DNA of 64,000 nucleotides from Lewinellaceae bacterium (GCA_020636215.1 JACJYG010000008.1:537063-601062), one strand, 5' to 3'; shown: positions 35,137 to 45,208, counted from the first letter of the stretch. Made by a program: numbers and translations. The notes: generated from the sequence alone by a model not told the origin.

Positions 35137-35994
35137 ATGGCACACTTAGCAGATTATAATACTAAAAACCAACATCAGGCGACTGTGAAAAAAACAGAGC
35201 GCTTAACTCCTGCAGATACGGAAGAAGTCCGGGAGATAGTGCTGGAAGTAAAACAACCGGGTTTTGATTGCCATGTGGACCAAAGCTTTGGTGTGCTGGT
35301 AAAAACTTCCGGTGAGTTTGGCAAAACGGTTCATCACCGATTGTATAGTGTTGCCGACCTTCCCGCCAAAGAGAATGGAAACCCGCTCATTACCATGTTG
35401 GTGAAACGCTGTTCCTATGTGGATGAATTCAACGGGGAGCTTTACAAGGGGATCGCATCCAATTATCTGTGCGATCGAAAGGTTGGTGATGAAATTACCA
35501 TCACCGGGCCCTTTGACCTGCCTTTTGCCGTGCCTGAAGACAAAAACTCGAACCTCATCCTGATCGGTATGGGAACGGGCATTGCGCCTTTCCGGGCATT
35601 TGTAAAGCACATTTATAACAATGTAAAAGACTGGAAAGGAAAGATCCGCCTGTTTTACGGCGCTCGTAGTGGCCTGGAATTGCTGTATTTGAATGATAAA
35701 AACGGCGACCTGACCAATTACTATGATGAAGAAACATTTAAAGCGTTTCATGCTTTAAGCCCCCGCCCACAATGGTCGGACCCCATTGCGCTGGATGCCG
35801 CTATTGAAGCCAGGGCTGCGGAGATTATCGAGCTGTTGTCTCATGCCAACACCCATGTTTACGTAGCGGGGTATGAAAAGATCCGGGAAATGCTGGACAA
35901 GGCTTTTTCCAATATCCTGGGCTCAAAAGAAAAATGGGAGACCCGAAAGGCGGAGTTGGTTGCCGGGAAGAAGTGGGCGGAAGTCATTTATTAG
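35137..35994 (+). CDS. plant-type ferredoxin-NADP+ reductase
   Basis: A protein of 285 residues. The FAD-binding motif is RLYSVADL (about 69-76); the NADP-side Gly-rich motif is IGMGTGIAPFRAF (about 147-159). The C-terminus ends in WAEVIY, with an aromatic last residue as in plant-type FNR where a Tyr stacks on the flavin. It would move electrons between reduced ferredoxin and NADPH in the cytoplasm. Within the rnf operon it gives ferredoxin a second outlet that does not pump ions. No 2Fe-2S domain is attached, unlike NqrF. Confidence 0.85.
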   Translation: MAHLADYNTKNQHQATVKKTERLTPADTEEVREIVLEVKQPGFDCHVDQSFGVLVKTSGEFGKTVHHRLYSVADLPAKENGNPLITMLVKRCSYVDEFNGELYKGIASNYLCDRKVGDEITITGPFDLPFAVPEDKNSNLILIGMGTGIAPFRAFVKHIYNNVKDWKGKIRLFYGARSGLELLYLNDKNGDLTNYYDEETFKAFHALSPRPQWSDPIALDAAIEARAAEIIELLSHANTHVYVAGYEKIREMLDKAFSNILGSKEKWETRKAELVAGKKWAEVIY

Positions 35995-36017
35995 TTTTAA
36001 ACCACCAGGTAATTGAT

Positions 36018-36884
36018 ATGACGATCATAATTGCTCTTGTCGCGCTGGGGAGTCTGACTTTGGTTTTGGCGCTACTGATCATTTTCGCCAATAAGAAGCT
36101 CTACGTTTATGAAGATCCGCGGATTGATACGGTAGAGGACCTGCTGCCCCATGCCAATTGCGGAGCCTGTGGTTATCCGGGTTGTCGGCCGTTTGCGGAA
36201 GCACTGGTTTCCGGAGAGGCTTTACCCGGGAAATGCACTGTCAGCACTGACGAAGGGCGGCAGAGAATTGCCGATTATCTCGGCGTCGCCCTGGGAGCAG
36301 AAGAGAAAATAGTGGCCCGCCTGGCCTGTGCGGGCGGAACCAATGTCGCCCTCAATCGCGCCAAATACCAGGGCATACAAACTTGTCAGGCTGCATCCTT
36401 GGTTTCCGGCGGCGGTAAAGGTTGCTTCTGGGGTTGTCTGGGCCACGGTGATTGTGAAGTGGTGTGCGATTTTGACGCGATTTCCATGAACCCCTTTTCG
36501 CTACCGGTAGTGGATATTGATAAGTGTACAGCTTGCGGCGATTGTGTGGAAGTCTGCCCCAAAGACCTGTTCTCCCTCCATCCGGTGAGCCACCGGCTTT
36601 GGGTCTCGTGCAAAAACCTCGAGGCCGGCGATGAAATCCTGGAGGAATGCCAGGTGGCCTGTACCGCCTGCGGCAAATGCGCCATGGACGCTCCGGGCGA
36701 CCTCATTTCCATGGTCCATAATTTGCCCGTGGTCAATTATTCAGAAAACCACAATACGCAGGTCCCCATTCAGCGGTGCCCCACCGGCGCCATCGTTTGG
36801 CTGGATGATGAAATGGGCGTGGTCAAAGGGAAGGAAGCGAAAAAAATCATTCGGAAAGGGGACCGGGGAATGGGCTTTTCGTAA
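36018..36884 (+). CDS. rnfB: Rnf complex subunit B
   Basis: A protein of 288 residues starting at MTIIIALVAL; the ORF extends upstream into the FNR gene but RnfB starts with this membrane helix. RnfB is the ferredoxin-accepting subunit. It shows the HANCGACGYPGCRPFAEAL cluster motif near residue 45, then DKCTACGDCVEVCPKDL and CQVACTACGKCAMDAP, plus QRCPTGAIV near the end, for several [4Fe-4S] clusters. It closes the operon and is separated from rnfA by the small membrane protein and FNR genes. Confidence 0.95.
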   Translation: MTIIIALVALGSLTLVLALLIIFANKKLYVYEDPRIDTVEDLLPHANCGACGYPGCRPFAEALVSGEALPGKCTVSTDEGRQRIADYLGVALGAEEKIVARLACAGGTNVALNRAKYQGIQTCQAASLVSGGGKGCFWGCLGHGDCEVVCDFDAISMNPFSLPVVDIDKCTACGDCVEVCPKDLFSLHPVSHRLWVSCKNLEAGDEILEECQVACTACGKCAMDAPGDLISMVHNLPVVNYSENHNTQVPIQRCPTGAIVWLDDEMGVVKGKEAKKIIRKGDRGMGFS

Positions 36885-37340
36885 CCGCTCCAAGCGTCCG
36901 GCTTTTCCGCCAAATTTGTTGAAAACCCGATCGGGTCCAAGCGGAATTGTCAAAAAAGAACTATTTTGGGAAACACCTTATAAACCGTTTTCCATGAAGC
37001 GCAACCCTTTGCCCGCAAAGCACTCGCTGAATAATGCCTCCTGGAAGGAAAAAGCTCTGAAGGAGGATAAAACTAACCTCGAGGCGCCGTTGGAATGTAA
37101 TAATAATGAAGAGCGCGAGGAGGACGTCTGCTACAAAGCCGGAGATCGCAAATTAGAGATGGGAAATAGCCCGGCTTCTCCGGTTTGCTACGCTCAATCC
37201 CCGGAACTACGGGACGAGTACCGGACACCGACTTCGGATTCATAGTTCATCAATGCAAATTGAACGGCATTCAGGCGCCGGGGTTGAGAGAACTCAGGCG
37301 ATAAAGGGACATTACCGCCTGAGAGCCTGGTATCCTTACC
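36885..37340. other. intergenic region after the rnf operon; nothing recognised
   Basis: About 450 bases between rnfB and the susD-like gene, which converge here. A plus-strand frame stays open to 37245 but its product is low-complexity and has no start of its own. I see no strong terminator and no RNA gene. Confidence 0.5.
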
Positions 37341-38891
37341 TCAATAGACCCGCTCCACTCCCTCCGGGCCCTTCTCCCCACCAAAATTATAAGGCGGAAG
37401 GCTATGCACTTTCAGCTCACTTTCCGGTACGGGAAGCTGAGCGGGCGTGCCGATTTGCAGGCCGCCCAGCGCATCCACCATATCGTAAGGCAGGCGAGGG
37501 CCGATGCGGCGGCGGTCGAACCACAGGCTCATGGGGGCGGTGCCGAGTAACTCGACGGCCCTTTCGTATAGAATGGCTGTTGCGACCACAGTATTAGAAG
37601 CGCCAGGCGCCAGGGCGGGCAATTCTCCCCGGCTGCTACGCGTACCCTGGTTGAGCAGGGCAACGGCCTCGCTGTTTCGGTCCAGCTGCAATAAGGCTTC
37701 TGCACGGAGTAAGGCATTATCGGCAGCCAGGAAAACGGGCATGGGGCCGAAGGTGGCGCCGTCGCCGGCGAAAGTTGGATCTGTGATATTTCGATTGTCC
37801 TGGTAATGGGAGAAGTGCCACTCGCCATTTTCTACCGGAAAGGCCTGGCTGGCGGAAAAGATAAAATCCGTTTCCAGGCGCTTGTCGGCCGATTGGGCCA
37901 TGGGGTTGGCCAAGGGGGCTTCGCCGAGGGCGTTCACCTCCGGGTATCGGGCCGGCTGATTGGGGTCAAGCGCCGCGATCAGGCGCTGGTCGACGCGAGC
38001 CCAGAAAGGACCCTGGCCGGTTTCGGCAAAAGCATATTGCTGGTAACTCTTCCAGTAACGCCCATCCGCCATAGGGGCGAAATCATAACTAAGGCCCTTT
38101 TCGGTATGTTGAAGCACGGCCGCCCAATTTACAGTTTCATTTTCTGTTGCCGTGCGCGGCCATTGGGCCAGAAAGCGGGCCGCATAGGAATGGCAGAGCT
38201 GGATGAACTGATCGGAATCCAGCGTCAGGCCGTTGAAGGAGGTATGGATGAAATCATCGCCTGCCGCCTCCGCCAGGGATATCGCTTCTTCCAATTCTGC
38301 TACCGCTGCGTCAATCACTTCGGGATAGTCCGAAAACGGAACCATCTTCTCCAGGTCTGTATTTTCGTCCACCAGCAACGCCTGGTCGAATATAAGGCCG
38401 AGATAACCCCAACTCACGCCCCGCAGGAAGTGCGCCGCCGCCTCAACTGATTGGTCCTGCCCGCCTCCACCGTCAATAGAAATGCCTCCTTTCATAGCCG
38501 CCAGCACATCGTTGGCGTTCGATACGGCGGATAAACAGCCATACCAGGGCGTTTCCACGATCTTTTTATAAGCTTCGCTTTCCGATGCCCGGTTGTTGTA
38601 GGCGGCCCGGGGTTCCTGTCCCATACGGCGGGCGCCGAAATCCTCCCACCCCATGCCATAGGCATCGGCCGTGACCGACAGCGCTATCACCGGGATCTCG
38701 TTGTGCACGGCATTCCACCAATCAACATAGCCGCCATCCAATACAGGCAGCAAGTCCTTGCCGGAAGCAATGACGTTGTCCCGGTCCGGATTGTTCTGGT
38801 TGAGGGTGTCTATGCCCTCACAGGCGGATAGGAAAAACAGTATGGCTATCAGTGATAATGGAGTAGTTATGATGGATCTCATGGTTTTCAT
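37341..38891 (-). CDS. SusD/RagB-family outer-membrane nutrient-binding lipoprotein
   Basis: A protein of 516 residues with a lipoprotein signal: a hydrophobic stretch ending in LSAC, so Cys24 would be lipidated. SusD-like proteins cap the TonB-dependent SusC channel and bind the nutrient at the cell surface. The start follows the SusC stop with no gap. Features include the helical N-terminal half (WYGCLSAVSNANDVLAAM) and a C-terminal half with many Trp/Tyr. The substrate is unknown; no glycoside hydrolases, and no other degradative genes apart from the distant sulfatase at 17 kb, are encoded nearby. Confidence 0.9.
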   Translation of the reverse strand: MKTMRSIITTPLSLIAILFFLSACEGIDTLNQNNPDRDNVIASGKDLLPVLDGGYVDWWNAVHNEIPVIALSVTADAYGMGWEDFGARRMGQEPRAAYNNRASESEAYKKIVETPWYGCLSAVSNANDVLAAMKGGISIDGGGGQDQSVEAAAHFLRGVSWGYLGLIFDQALLVDENTDLEKMVPFSDYPEVIDAAVAELEEAISLAEAAGDDFIHTSFNGLTLDSDQFIQLCHSYAARFLAQWPRTATENETVNWAAVLQHTEKGLSYDFAPMADGRYWKSYQQYAFAETGQGPFWARVDQRLIAALDPNQPARYPEVNALGEAPLANPMAQSADKRLETDFIFSASQAFPVENGEWHFSHYQDNRNITDPTFAGDGATFGPMPVFLAADNALLRAEALLQLDRNSEAVALLNQGTRSSRGELPALAPGASNTVVATAILYERAVELLGTAPMSLWFDRRRIGPRLPYDMVDALGGLQIGTPAQLPVPESELKVHSLPPYNFGGEKGPEGVERVY

Positions 38892-41800
38892 TTAAAAGGT
38901 GATCTGAAGGCTGAAAGTGAGCGTTTTTGGGAGCGGATAGTTGAACGCATCCACGAGGAAAAGGCTGGGGTCGCCATAAGGCGTACGGGCATCGCTGCCG
39001 CGCCCGCCGGCTTGTCGGTTGCTCAGCACGTTTTCTCCCCGCGGCGCAGCGCCGATATCAGGATTAAAGCCCGAATAGTCCGTTTTGGTGAACAGGTTCC
39101 TGCCGATCAGGCTGAACCGCATGCTTTCCACCGCGCCGCCGAACAACTTGTTGCGCAGGGTATAGGAAACAGCAGCTTCGCGCAGCATTAAAAAGGAGCC
39201 ATCTTCCACAAAGTGGCTGTTGGCTGTCATGCCGTTGGCCAGGCCCTGCGGGCCGAAGAATCCACCGGCCACATCGGGATAACTGCTCAGGTCCGCATGG
39301 CGCTCGTAGTTGTAGAGCCACTGGCGGGTAAGGTTGTACACATCGCCGCCCTTCTTCCAGTCGAGCAGCGCATAGAGTTCAAAGCCTTTAAATCCGATAG
39401 TGTGGGCGAATCCCATCCGGAAATCCGGATTGATATCGCCAATGGTTTGTAGCAGAGGATTCCCATTTTCATCGACGAGTTTGTAGGGGCGTTCCTCCGG
39501 CGTCCCCATCCGGTCTTTCCGGACGATATATCCCAGGCTGTTGATGTCGTATTCCCGGGGATCGATATCTGTTTGTTCCGCCAGTTGTTCCACGCTGGTG
39601 GCGAACACTTCGCCGACGATGGTTCCAAGGGTAGCGCCTTCTTCTACCAAAAACATAGAGGTGTGCATCAGGCCCGGCCCCGTAGTATAGCTGGGGATAT
39701 CCAGGCGGCTGATGGTTTGATCCATTTTGGTGAAGGTGGTAAAGAGGTTCCAACGGAAATCCGTGTTGCCTATCTTGAATAGTTTGGCGAAGTCGATATC
39801 CAGCCCGGCTTCGTAGATCTTGGATTCCATGGCGCCGGCGTTGCGCCATTGCCCTTCGAAACCGGCGGCGCCGGAAAGTGGGACCAGAAGGATCTGATCG
39901 TCGGTAGTGGCTTGTACATAGCTGAAATCGAGGGTAAAGGCGCGCAGAAAAACAGCATTAGCGCCCACTTCCAGTTCTGTCGTTTTGGCCGGCTGCAGGT
40001 TTTCGTTGCCCAGGGTCTTTTTGGTCGCTACGCCGCTGATGAGTTCATAGGTTTCAAAGCGTTGCTCATAAGCCGGCCGGATCCCCGCTGTGCCAATGGC
40101 GGCCCGCAGCTTCAGTTCCTGGAAGGGTTTCAGCCGAACATCTTCGGTAAGGCGGTAGGCGCCGCTTATTCTATAGTAGGTATTCCAGCCCTCGGCCTGG
40201 CCGAACAGGGAGGATTCTTCCTGCCGGATAGCGCCGCTGAAAAGGTACTTCTTTTTATAATCCGCATCGGCGGCAAGGTAGCCGCTGTAGGCTATGACCT
40301 CCTGCGATTCCGAGGAAATGGACAGGTTGCGGCGGGCGTTGTCGAGCGAACGGATACCCTCCACCGCCAGGTCTTCGCCAATGGTTGCGTCAAATTCCTG
40401 GCCGTGATTTTCGTACAGGAAGCCGGCGCGGAAAGCTGTATTGAAGCCCAGGAAGGTGCGTTGTAGCGTAGCGTCAAGCGCAGAGGTGAAATAATTATTG
40501 ACGCGGCGGGTGCGCTGAATCCCTCCGCCATTACTGCCATCTACTCCGGCTGTGGCCAGGCTGCCGAACATGCCCGGCACGCTGGTGCTGAGGTAGCCTT
40601 TATGCAGATAATGCTCATAAGTATTGGTCGAGCGGTCGAGGGAAGCCGTATAAGCAAAAGACAGCCACTTTGCTGCCTGGTAAGTGGCGCCGAAGCTGCC
40701 CATCAGCCGCGAGCGGTTGGCGGTTTGCTCCGAATTGTCGCGCAAATACAGGGGGTTTGTAATGCCTGAACCGGTGTTGTCGATGTCCCAGTCGTGGGCG
40801 GAATCATTTTCCTCATTGGTAGCCTCCAGCCCGAACATCGGTGTCATAAGGAGGGAATTCGACAACAGGCTGCCGGGCCCATTGGCGGTAGGTTCCACCA
40901 GGCTTTGCCGGGACCCGGAGTACATAGAATTCAAATGAATGCCCAGCTTTCCGGCCTGATGGCCGAGGTTGGCCCGAAAGGTATTGCGCTCATAGCCATC
41001 CATCCCCTGAATGATCCCTTCGTCTTTGAACCGCTGGGCAGAAGCCAGAAAATGGGTCGATCCGGTATTGGCCTGAACGGAGAGATAGTGCGAACGGAAG
41101 GCGCCGTCCCGGAAAAGGACGTCCTCCTGATAGTCCTGTGGATTGGGCAGCGGCACATCGTACACGGCATCGGCCGTGAGTGCGCCCAGCACCGGTTGCG
41201 GCCCTTTCGCATCAAGCACTTCCCGATTGGTGAATTCATTGAGTGGGTACCGCTTGGTTTCGCGGGAGTAGCCCAGCTCGGTGCGGTAGGTGAAACGGGT
41301 ATCGCCCGCGTCCAATGCTTTTCCGTTTTTGGTAAAGATCTGAATCACCCCGTTGGCGGCTTGTGAGCCATATAATGCGGCCGCTGCGGCGCCCTTCAGC
41401 ACTTCTATCTTTTCAATGTCTTCCGGATTGATATCGGCCAGGGTGGACCCATTGAGATAGATGCCGTCGATGATCAACAAAGGTTGCTGGCCGTTGGCGA
41501 TGGAATTGGCCGCCCGTAGTTGGAGGAAGGCCGATTCACCGGGTTGTCCGCCTACGGGGGTAGCGCGCAGGCCGGCCACTTTGCCCTGCAGGCCGCCGGC
41601 AATGGTTGGGGAAGGTACCGTTTGCAGAAAAGCCTCATCAATTTGGCCGGTGGCGTAACTGATCGCTTCCATCGGGCTGCCTACCGCTCGGCCGGTGGAA
41701 AACAAACCCTGGGATGCCCGAATTTCCGGCGCCAGCTGCATATCCAGTTGAGAGCGCCCGTTGAGGTTCACTTCTATCGTTTCATATCCATCGTAGGAAA

Positions 41801-42053
41801 ATATCAGGGAAGGGCTGGAGAGGTCGGTAAAGAAACTCTGTTTTACGCGGATCTCGTAGGTTCCTTCCTCATTGGTAAGGGTGCGGTTGGCGCTACCTTT
41901 TTCTTGTATGGATACGCCCTTCAGCGGATTGCCGCTATCGGCGGCGGTGACGGCGCCTTTGACCGTGATCTCCTGGGCGTTTCCGGCTGTGCATACGAAG
42001 AAAGCCAACGCCAGTAAAGGGTACCGGAGTAAGGCTTGTAAATGTTTTCTCAT
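38892..42053 (-). CDS. SusC/RagA-family TonB-dependent outer-membrane transporter
   Basis: A protein of 1053 residues. A signal peptide (LLALAFFVCTAGNAQ) leads into a CarboxypepD_reg-like domain (TVKGAVTAADSGNPLKGVSI). The plug domain contains IEVLKGAAAAALYGSQAANG with VIQIFTKNG, and the rest is a beta barrel ending in LTFSLQITF with the terminal Phe. It imports a nutrient bound by the SusD partner using TonB energy. A foldback repeat lies just upstream, between it and the 42185 gene. Confidence 0.95.
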   Translation of the reverse strand: MRKHLQALLRYPLLALAFFVCTAGNAQEITVKGAVTAADSGNPLKGVSIQEKGSANRTLTNEEGTYEIRVKQSFFTDLSSPSLIFSYDGYETIEVNLNGRSQLDMQLAPEIRASQGLFSTGRAVGSPMEAISYATGQIDEAFLQTVPSPTIAGGLQGKVAGLRATPVGGQPGESAFLQLRAANSIANGQQPLLIIDGIYLNGSTLADINPEDIEKIEVLKGAAAAALYGSQAANGVIQIFTKNGKALDAGDTRFTYRTELGYSRETKRYPLNEFTNREVLDAKGPQPVLGALTADAVYDVPLPNPQDYQEDVLFRDGAFRSHYLSVQANTGSTHFLASAQRFKDEGIIQGMDGYERNTFRANLGHQAGKLGIHLNSMYSGSRQSLVEPTANGPGSLLSNSLLMTPMFGLEATNEENDSAHDWDIDNTGSGITNPLYLRDNSEQTANRSRLMGSFGATYQAAKWLSFAYTASLDRSTNTYEHYLHKGYLSTSVPGMFGSLATAGVDGSNGGGIQRTRRVNNYFTSALDATLQRTFLGFNTAFRAGFLYENHGQEFDATIGEDLAVEGIRSLDNARRNLSISSESQEVIAYSGYLAADADYKKKYLFSGAIRQEESSLFGQAEGWNTYYRISGAYRLTEDVRLKPFQELKLRAAIGTAGIRPAYEQRFETYELISGVATKKTLGNENLQPAKTTELEVGANAVFLRAFTLDFSYVQATTDDQILLVPLSGAAGFEGQWRNAGAMESKIYEAGLDIDFAKLFKIGNTDFRWNLFTTFTKMDQTISRLDIPSYTTGPGLMHTSMFLVEEGATLGTIVGEVFATSVEQLAEQTDIDPREYDINSLGYIVRKDRMGTPEERPYKLVDENGNPLLQTIGDINPDFRMGFAHTIGFKGFELYALLDWKKGGDVYNLTRQWLYNYERHADLSSYPDVAGGFFGPQGLANGMTANSHFVEDGSFLMLREAAVSYTLRNKLFGGAVESMRFSLIGRNLFTKTDYSGFNPDIGAAPRGENVLSNRQAGGRGSDARTPYGDPSLFLVDAFNYPLPKTLTFSLQITF

Positions 42054-42100
42054 ATAAATAATGTTGGTTGGGGTATAGAATATTTATTTAGATGCCCACG

Positions 42101-42164
42101 CCCCTGCGTACCTCCCCACCTTTCGGGCGCCCCCTAAAAGAGAGGGGGTAGAGGTACGCAGGGG
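42101..42164. repeat. foldback repeat upstream of the susC-like gene
   Basis: CCCCTGCGTACCTC (42101-42114) is exactly complementary to GAGGTACGCAGGGG (42151-42164), and an inner CCCCCT/AGGGGG pair lies at 42130-42135 and 42143-42148. It is in the 130-base gap between two same-strand genes and could act as a transcript hairpin. It has no U-run for termination. Confidence 0.65.
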
Positions 42165-42184
42165 GGGCAAGTCAGGTTCCACCT

Positions 42185-44440
42185 CTACCGGATCACCTTG
42201 ATCTCCACCGGATCGGAAAGCGGGGAAGAGAGGCAGCCCCAGCTTTTGTCGGGCTTGCAGGTCAGCACTACGTATTTGCCGGACAGGAAAGTGCGGGCGG
42301 TCAGCTCGAAGGCCGGGCTTTCCTGGAGTTCTTTCGTGCCGGGCGCCAGCACCCATTCGCTGCTGCCTTCCGGTTGGTGGTAAAGGGTATAGCGATAGGC
42401 CTTATCCGCATAACCGTATTCGATCACGATCTCGTCGCCGTCCTGGATAGGCTTATTTCCAATGACCTGCGTTTCCCGATAAATGCGGCAGGGCTCGAAT
42501 TGGGTAACGGGCAGTTGGGGATGCTCATAAGGGGCAATCTCCGGGTTCCCCAATCGGTTAGCCAGGCCGCCTTCTACGCCCGGGGCGCTGTTATTGGGTG
42601 TAGGAATAATAGCTCCAGCGGGTTCTCCTTTGATGGTTGTTTCCTTCATGCCACCGATCGGATCACTGGCGGGGGGCTGGAGGCGGTCGTGGTAATCCAG
42701 GATCTCTTCAATGCCGTATTTGGGCCCTTCGCCGGGAACGAATGCGGCTTTGCGGACGCCATTGGGCGTGCGGACCACCACTTCCAGGTACTCCTTACCG
42801 GATTCCAGGCTTTGGAGCAATTCCGTGATATTGGCGCCCGGCTTGCGGCCTTTGACCAGCAGTTGGAGCTGGTTGGGGTCTTTGCCAGCCCAAACAGAAT
42901 ACTCACAGCCGTCTTCCTGGCAGCAACGAGGGTTGAGCCAGGAAATATATAAAGGCTTATCCGGCTGTGTCGGGCTGTACACCAGTTGCAGGTTCTGGAT
43001 CTGCGTACAATTGGGGTCGCTGGCTTTGACCTGCACCTCCTGAAAATTTTCTTCCATAGCCGGCGCTTCGTCACCGAAATCATCCGACTCCGGGATGTCT
43101 GCGCCCTTTTTCGATAGAGCGCCGCCCTGTGGTTCTGCGGCCCACTCCCGGCCATAGATCGGTTGCGAGCTATTGGTTTCTGCGGAAGCCAGCGTTTCAT
43201 TTTCTTCCTGCGCCCGTATCCAGAAGGAATACATCGGAACGCGCTGCGGCAGGGCAGCCGAACGGCCGAATACTACGGCCTGCAGGGTATGGATGCCCCG
43301 GTAGAGGTCCCGGTCTTCCAACTGAACAGAAAAAGATGCGGGTTGTCCAGGATAAAGGGGGATCTCGCCAATGGTGATATCCCGGTATCCCGGGTTAATA
43401 TAACTGATGCTGACGACGGGGTTCCAGTCGGCGCAGGGCGACCCGGGAGCTAATTCCAGTGAACCCGTTATTTTATCCCCTTTCAGGAAAGCCTGCGCAT
43501 TGATCGTACAGGTATCCGGCACAGCCGGTATGGGGGTGGCATTAGCAGTAAGCGGCGCGGACATCTGGGGGGCTTCCCCGGCAATATTGACGGTCGTTCC
43601 GATATTATAGATCACGGGGCTTTGGCAGCCTTCGCCCCAGGCCAGTACCTGTAGATAGTAGCTGCCGGGCGCCAGCAGGCAGAGGGGTTCGGTGCGCACA
43701 GCTGTGCCCAATGCCGGTTGTCTTTTTCCATCGCGGCGGATGGGCTCCCATGGGCCGTATTCCTTACGCACTTCTACGCCGAACTCCCAGTTTTGTCCCT
43801 GGCAATTGTTGCACTGGATCAGCACGGCAGGCTTGTTTTCAGCACCACAATACCCGCTGGGGTCGACTTTTACAAAAAGTTCCGGCGTCTGGCAGGGCAC
43901 AACCCGGGTTTCTGCCGGTTGCATCGGAGCGGACGGCGTTTGAACCGCCGGCGACGGCTGATTGGGCTTTGGGTTCCGGTCAAGCGCACTGGCTACCGGC
44001 TCCGCCTTTTCGGGGAAGGTATAAAAATAGCCCTCCTGCAGTACCCGCGAGTTAAACTTGCGGTTGGCGGCGGAAGCATTGCGGTAGTCCAGTCCGATAG
44101 AATAGAAATGCCGGTCGGAAAGCCCGGTAATGGTAAGGGTATCCTGCTGTCGGTTGCCCATTTGCTGCAGTCCCCGCACCAGGCGTTGTTTTCCATCTCC
44201 CATTAGGTTGGAGCCATGGTCCTTTATCCAGAAAGAGGCCTCGATGGCGCTCATTTTGGAATGGGTAAAATAAACGGCTAAGCGGACGACGCCATCCTCT
44301 TCGGATGGTAAGATCGTGGTGTGAAATTCCGGCTCTTCCCGGTCCAGCAAACCATCGAAAAGGTCTTTCTGGCCAAAGGACCGGAGGGAGGAAAACAAGC
44401 CAAATACCAACAAACAATACAGCGCTACGGATCTTTTCAT
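42185..44440 (-). CDS. large secreted protein of unknown function
   Basis: A protein of 751 residues starting at MKRSVALYCL; the ORF extends upstream into AT-rich non-coding sequence. A signal peptide ends near SLRSFGQ. The body is beta-rich with many Pro, Gly and Cys, and has repeated segments that could be Ig-like or fibronectin-like domains (for example SYYLQVLAWGEGCQSP and EYLEVVVRTPNGV). The end (VVLTCKPDKSWGCLSSP) holds two Cys. I do not see a clear type IX sorting domain. It may be exported or sit on the surface; its function is unknown. Confidence 0.7.
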   Translation of the reverse strand: MKRSVALYCLLVFGLFSSLRSFGQKDLFDGLLDREEPEFHTTILPSEEDGVVRLAVYFTHSKMSAIEASFWIKDHGSNLMGDGKQRLVRGLQQMGNRQQDTLTITGLSDRHFYSIGLDYRNASAANRKFNSRVLQEGYFYTFPEKAEPVASALDRNPKPNQPSPAVQTPSAPMQPAETRVVPCQTPELFVKVDPSGYCGAENKPAVLIQCNNCQGQNWEFGVEVRKEYGPWEPIRRDGKRQPALGTAVRTEPLCLLAPGSYYLQVLAWGEGCQSPVIYNIGTTVNIAGEAPQMSAPLTANATPIPAVPDTCTINAQAFLKGDKITGSLELAPGSPCADWNPVVSISYINPGYRDITIGEIPLYPGQPASFSVQLEDRDLYRGIHTLQAVVFGRSAALPQRVPMYSFWIRAQEENETLASAETNSSQPIYGREWAAEPQGGALSKKGADIPESDDFGDEAPAMEENFQEVQVKASDPNCTQIQNLQLVYSPTQPDKPLYISWLNPRCCQEDGCEYSVWAGKDPNQLQLLVKGRKPGANITELLQSLESGKEYLEVVVRTPNGVRKAAFVPGEGPKYGIEEILDYHDRLQPPASDPIGGMKETTIKGEPAGAIIPTPNNSAPGVEGGLANRLGNPEIAPYEHPQLPVTQFEPCRIYRETQVIGNKPIQDGDEIVIEYGYADKAYRYTLYHQPEGSSEWVLAPGTKELQESPAFELTARTFLSGKYVVLTCKPDKSWGCLSSPLSDPVEIKVIR

Positions 44441-44848
44441 ATTTTGGATATATAGATTATCTAATCGTTCGAACACAAAACGATCGTTTGAAAAAAATAG
44501 CTTCCAAATGGCAGAGAAAGTAGGCTTGTCGTTTGTTTTGATGACTTTTTCCAACAGCTGTGAAAAAGTCCAAGGGTGTAGGAGTGTGTGGTGCTGTATT
44601 TTCAGGGAAATGCAGAGTCCGGCGCGCCTCCTCCTCAACTGTTTCAAAAGGATTAGGCCGCCTGGATCGATTGATCGAACTGCAAAGATATAGTTTTTAT
44701 TGTATATGTAAGATTTTTTCGGCCATTGATTTTCTGAAAGAGAATGTTAAACCTGGAGGGGTTCCTAATTGATGTTGTTAAGACTCCCGGGAATATTACT
44801 GGAAGAGGCAGCCAAGAATTACAGGACAGTTCCTTGCAGCCCATGCTT
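44441..44848. other. intergenic region with a small palindrome
   Basis: About 400 bases. AACGATCGTT (44479-44488) and a nearby ATCGTTCGAA share the ATCGTT unit in inverted form, 25-50 bases before the secreted-protein gene on the minus strand, and could be an operator. Otherwise nothing is recognised. Confidence 0.35.
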
Positions 44849-45208
44849 TTACTGATCCAGATCCAACTTCCACTCCTGGCCGGTTTGGGTGTTGAGCATT
44901 ACCATGCTCAGGCTATCGCCGTTTGTTTTAACCTTATAAAGCTTAAAATCATTGTCATCTTTAAATAATACCCAATCCTGATAACTGCCTTTAAATAGTT
45001 GCGCCAATTGTCGCCCATCCATAGAAAAAAGCCGGCCATCAAGGTAGGCTGTGGCAATGCCTTCCAGGGGCATTTCCCCGGAAGTGGGATTGGGAAACAG
45101 GCGCCAATTAACCCTCTCCGGTTCATTTGCACTTACCGGGTTTTCGGACTGCACCAACAGCGAAATGGCCAGGCGGAGGCTTTCGCAATGCGCCAGGCCG
45201 GCCGGCAT
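44849..45208 (-). CDS. short protein with a type IX sorting-like segment, possibly a fragment
   Basis: An ORF of 119 residues. The middle contains RLFPNPTSGEM and then LFSMDGRQLAQL, the pattern of type A type IX sorting domains, which normally end much larger secreted proteins. There is no signal peptide, and the frame extends only about 15 codons upstream of the ATG before a stop. It may be the left-over 3' end of a larger surface protein gene, or a small gene using an alternative start. It follows the 45265 gene on the same strand. Confidence 0.4.
   Translation of the reverse strand: MPAGLAHCESLRLAISLLVQSENPVSANEPERVNWRLFPNPTSGEMPLEGIATAYLDGRLFSMDGRQLAQLFKGSYQDWVLFKDDNDFKLYKVKTNGDSLSMVMLNTQTGQEWKLDLDQ

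Noticed and set aside
36631..37245. plus-strand ORF running out of rnfB to 37245
   Set aside because: The first half is an out-of-frame reading of rnfB and the rest is low-complexity with no start or motif.
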